DNA of 64,000 bases from Paramarasmius palmivorus (lineage: Eukaryota; Basidiomycota; Agaricomycetes; Agaricales; Marasmiaceae). The position numbers and the translations under genes were made by a program. This document shows, in pieces, positions 60,826 through 64,000 of the stretch (position 1 is its first letter; every line of letters begins with the position of its first letter). The stretch is taken from the NCBI GenBank assembly GCA_037176845.1, contig JAYKXP010000006.1:1054001-1118000 (forward strand), written 5' to 3'. The notes below the pieces were generated by a model. The model saw nothing but the letters and a program-made list of their open reading frames with translations. It did no database searches and was not told the DNA's origin.

Positions 60826-61936
60826 ATGTCTTCGCTTCGTGCACAGTCTCTTTATGATCTCAGCGGCCGAGTAGCCGTTGTAACCGGAGGTGGAACCGGC
60901 ATTGGATTGATGATTGCCAAAGGTTTGGCAGCCAACGGCGCCAAAGTCTATATAACGGGTCGTAGGGCTGAAGTGCTCCAGAAGGTGGCGGATGAGACTT
61001 CTAAAGAGGATGGAGAGATCGTTCCGTACGTGGCAGCTTGTATCGCCATTAAGATCGCACCAATCATGGATCATCTGCAAGGCTTCCGATGGATGTAACC
61101 GATAAAAAGAGTATACTGGAGGCCAAGAAGGTTTTACAGGAAAAAGAAGGGAAGTTGCACATTCTGGTCAACAAGTAAGCGTGCTAGTATGACGCTGGTC
61201 GATACTGACGTGAACATGGCTGTTTTAGTGCAGGACAAGTTGGCCCCGTTTCACCGTTTATGAGCAATCCTGATGCTCCCGAGCTAAAGAGTGGTGAGGC
61301 CATGGGGAACGCGCTCTTTCAAGAAGATTTTGCTGGATGGGGACAACTCTACTCCATCAATGTGTTCCCGATATTCTTCGTCACGACTGCGCTTCTCGGA
61401 TTGCTAGAAAATGGATCGCAGGACATTCCGACATGGACCTCGAGTGTAATCAACATTACTAGCATTAGTGGTGTCATCAAGCAGGCTCAAGATCATGTAC
61501 AGTCTCTTTTGGATGTGGTGATGTGTTAGCTGATGTTTATTCGGTACTTTGCAGTTTTGCTACAACAGCGCCAAAGCAGCAGCTTCTCACCTCACAAAAT
61601 TGCTGTCGACGGAGCTCCATATCAAGAAGATACCAGTACGAGTAAATGCTGTTTCTCCCGGCGTGTACGCGTCTGAGATGACCTTCGACGCCATAACACC
61701 TGAGCTAGTTGACAAGGTGGGCAAAGGCTTGCAGCCTGTGCCTGCAAGAAGAGATGGAACGTAAGTCCATTTAGCATTTGATGTGAGGTATCTCATTGAT
61801 TTCTTGTTTTTTTTATAGGGCTGCCGAGATGGCAGGAACCGTTGTCTACCTTGCCTCAAGAGCAGGGGGTTACACTAGTGGACAAGAGATTCTTGTAGAT
61901 GGTGGTTACTGCGCTGTCAATCCTGCAGTGGTTTAG
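60826..61936 (+). CDS. Short-chain dehydrogenase/reductase
   Basis: This classical SDR has the cofactor motif VAVVTGGGTGIGLMIAKGLA near the N-terminus, DVTDKKSILEAK, the NNAG motif (ILVNNAGQVGP), the catalytic Ser region SVINITSISG, the YNSAKAAASHL motif holding Tyr and Lys, VRVNAVSPGVYASEM and the C-terminal YLASRAGGYTSGQEILVDGG. Four introns close in frame. An Arg in ITGRRAEVL after the second strand suggests NADPH use. Length is close to 290 residues, on the long side of the usual 250-280. The substrate is not clear. Confidence 0.9.
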
Positions 61937-62398
61937 GATGAATGAAGTTGGAAATGTACTATAATAGAATCGTCATGCCGATTCGGGGACAACTTTCATT
62001 GCGAATGCCTGTTCAACCGCCAAGTCATCCATAACAAAAGCCCATTCTCGGTGAGAAGCCGAGGATTGTCGGTCTGTAATAACCGATCATCAAGTTAGCG
62101 CCGGCTTATAAGGAGTTCGTACAGGAGGTCCTAGGAGACCTTGAAACTCGTTTGGATGCGAAGAAACAAAAATCTAAAAACAAGCATGTTATATGACCTG
62201 AGGCCTCGGAGAGGGTTATGATACTACCCAAAATGATTTGCATGACGATAAGAATAATTGAAAACGAATGCAGTGAAGTGGAGCATGGTTGACGCGCGCA
62301 GCGGGAACAAATTTACCTCGCTCGAAGAACCGTGGGAGTTGACCTAAACGGGTTGACTTTTGCGTCAAGGGCAGGGTCCCTCTCCAACCAACTCGCAC
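61937..62398. other. SDR 3' flank and KRE6-type promoter
   Basis: No gene is recognised in this stretch. Confidence 0.6.
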
Positions 62399-64000
62399 AT
62401 GCCTTCTAATCGCCACTCCAGACGGACGCAGGCGCAGCCCGTCCAATATGCTGCCGTTCCTACAAGTCCGAGTCGTTCTCAAATGTATCAACACCATCCG
62501 TCAGCACCGTCCAGGCATATTCCCCGTCGTTCAAGTTCAGGTTCTCATGTTCAGAATTCGAGAGGTGCTTTAGCACAAGGCGTAGCGACAGGTGCAGTGG
62601 GGGGAATGTATGGACCATACTCAGTAAGCAATGAACTTTTCTTTTCAAGAGACTTCTTGACGGTTGTTCCAGTATAATCCAAACTATCAGGATGCTCCAA
62701 ACCAGCACAACAATTCTCGCTTCAGTACCGTTCCTTCAGACATGTCATCATCCACTTTGCACGAAAAGACATTACCTCCTGTTGCTACGACGGCTACTGT
62801 TCCTGCTGGTCCACAATACCTTTGGGATAGAGATCCAGAAGTAGACGATCACCTTCATAATCCGGATCCCATACGAGACCGAAAGCTAGATCACGATTTT
62901 ACCCTTTTCTCAAGTCGAGGATGGCTCAACGTGAGCGCATTACTGGTTCTCTTGGCCGGCCTCTTGATGCTATTTGCTGGATACCCAATCCTGATCTGGT
63001 GGAGGAAACCAGAAGCGGCGAAAACGGGCTTCAATATTGGAGGTATCAATGCTACGGGACAGATACCAGAACTCCAAGGTGTTCCCAGCTTGATAGATGG
63101 CGATACACCACGATCAGCATGGTCTCGTACCGGTACAGACGGCAAGAAATACAACCTCGTGTTCAGCGATGAATTTAACAAGGCCGGCCGCACTTTCTAC
63201 CCCGGCGATGATCCCTATTGGGAGGCTGCGGATCTTCACTATTGGTGAGCGTTGAACTCGATCTGTGGCCCAATTTGTGCTAATGCAGAGTCTGAAAGGC
63301 CGACAGGCGATTTCGAATGGTATGATCCTAGTGTGCGTTGCCTGATGCAGTCCCGAAAACAATCATTCTCATATGAACCGAATAGGCCGCGACTACTGCG
63401 GACGGGCATCTCGTTTTGACCATGACCCAAGAGCCGATACACGACTTGAACTTCAAGAGCGGTGAGGACAAACTTTGTTGATTTTATATGATGCATGGAC
63501 TCACCTAGTACAGGCATGATAACGTCATGGAATAAGCTCTGCTTTACGACGGGATATATCGAAGTCTCCATCAGTATGCCTGGTTCTCCAAAAGCACCGG
63601 GATTCTGGCCAGGTAAGAGCTCTCCGTTGTCATCGCATTGTTAAATATCCAATCCTTTTCTCCCACAGGTGCATGGACTATGGGAAACTTGGTCAGCCCG
63701 CTCAGTTACCGGTTTGTGTCATATACTGATATCGATGGCAGGGCCGTGCTGGTTATGGCGCTACGACTGAGGGAATGTGGCCGTATAGCTACGATTCCTG
63801 TGATGTGGGGACGTTCCCGAATCAAACAGACATCAATGGTAACCCGCAGAGCTCCATCACCGGTGGCAACGAGGACGGTCCTCTAAGTTTCCTTCCCGGG
63901 CAGCGTCTTTCGGCTTGCACCTGCCCAGGCTCTGACCATCCAGGACCTTCTGTAAACACGGGCCGCGGCAGTCCCGAGATCGACTTGATAGAGGCTCAAG
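62399..64000 (+). CDS. KRE6: Kre6/Skn1-type beta-1,6-glucan synthesis protein, 3' end cut by window
   Basis: Kre6/Skn1 proteins are type II membrane proteins of the secretory pathway with a GH16-like luminal domain, needed for beta-1,6-glucan in the cell wall. The start MPSNRHSRRTQAQPVQYAA opens a disordered cytoplasmic tail. The block DRDPEVDDHLHNPDPIRDRK precedes one membrane segment (VSALLVLLAGLLMLFAGYPI). The luminal domain shows LVFSDEFNKAGRTFYPGDD, YWEAADLHYW, GMITSWNKLCFTTGYIEVSI, FWPGAWTMGNLGRAGYGATT and MWPYSYDSCDVGTFPNQT. The last visible motif is GSPEIDLIEAQ, with the ExDxxE catalytic-type residues of GH16. At least five introns are present. The right edge of the window truncates the gene. 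Confidence 0.93.

Noticed and set aside
60577..61080. 167-codon minus-strand open frame
   Set aside because: Most of it overlaps the conserved SDR N-terminus on the other strand, and it has no domain.

Overview
The window is nuclear DNA of a filamentous basidiomycete, most likely an agaric-type mushroom (Agaricomycetes). Nearly every gene is cut by many introns of about 45-70 bases with GT(R)AG ends, genes lie close together on both strands, and the gene set is fungal: DASH subunit Dad1, a Pkc1 with HR1-C2-C1-C1-kinase order, Kre6/Skn1, a Zn2Cys6 regulator and a non-reducing polyketide synthase. Nothing looks bacterial and no CRISPR array or intact transposon was seen. Gene models were joined by hand from exon frames and splice sites, so internal exon ends are approximate unless stated.

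Left part (1-14.5 kb): a serine-rich single-pass membrane protein (minus), a Pex8-type peroxin with a PTS1-like C-terminus (minus), a 2.8 kb stretch without a recognisable gene, and two tandem plus-strand adenylate-forming acyl/aryl-CoA ligases. The second ligase ends in AKL, a canonical peroxisomal signal; the first ends in TKL.

14.5-21 kb: a non-reducing iterative PKS (SAT-KS-AT-PT-ACP-TE, minus) converges on the second ligase with only 98 bases between stop codons. The PKS and the ligases form the most interesting unit here, a candidate aromatic-polyketide locus with peroxisome-targeted CoA ligases. The SAT active-site motif carries Ser instead of Cys.

21-41 kb: housekeeping and signalling genes: DAD1 (kinetochore), PKC1 (cell-wall integrity), an unrecognised acidic protein, an endosulfine (Igo1 type), POL12 (DNA polymerase alpha subunit B), a CWF19-type splicing factor and CHL1 (DDX11-type helicase). 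POL12 and CHL1 each have an ACGCGT box 50-70 bases before the start codon.

41-64 kb: AOS1 (SUMO E1 subunit), a Zn2Cys6 regulator with a 14-nt microexon, a mitochondrial PPR-like protein, a 2.5 kb gene-free gap, a GRASP-type Golgi protein, a Prp24/SART3-type U6 snRNP factor, an F-box protein, a short-chain dehydrogenase, and the 5' part of a Kre6/Skn1 beta-1,6-glucan synthesis protein that runs off the right edge.
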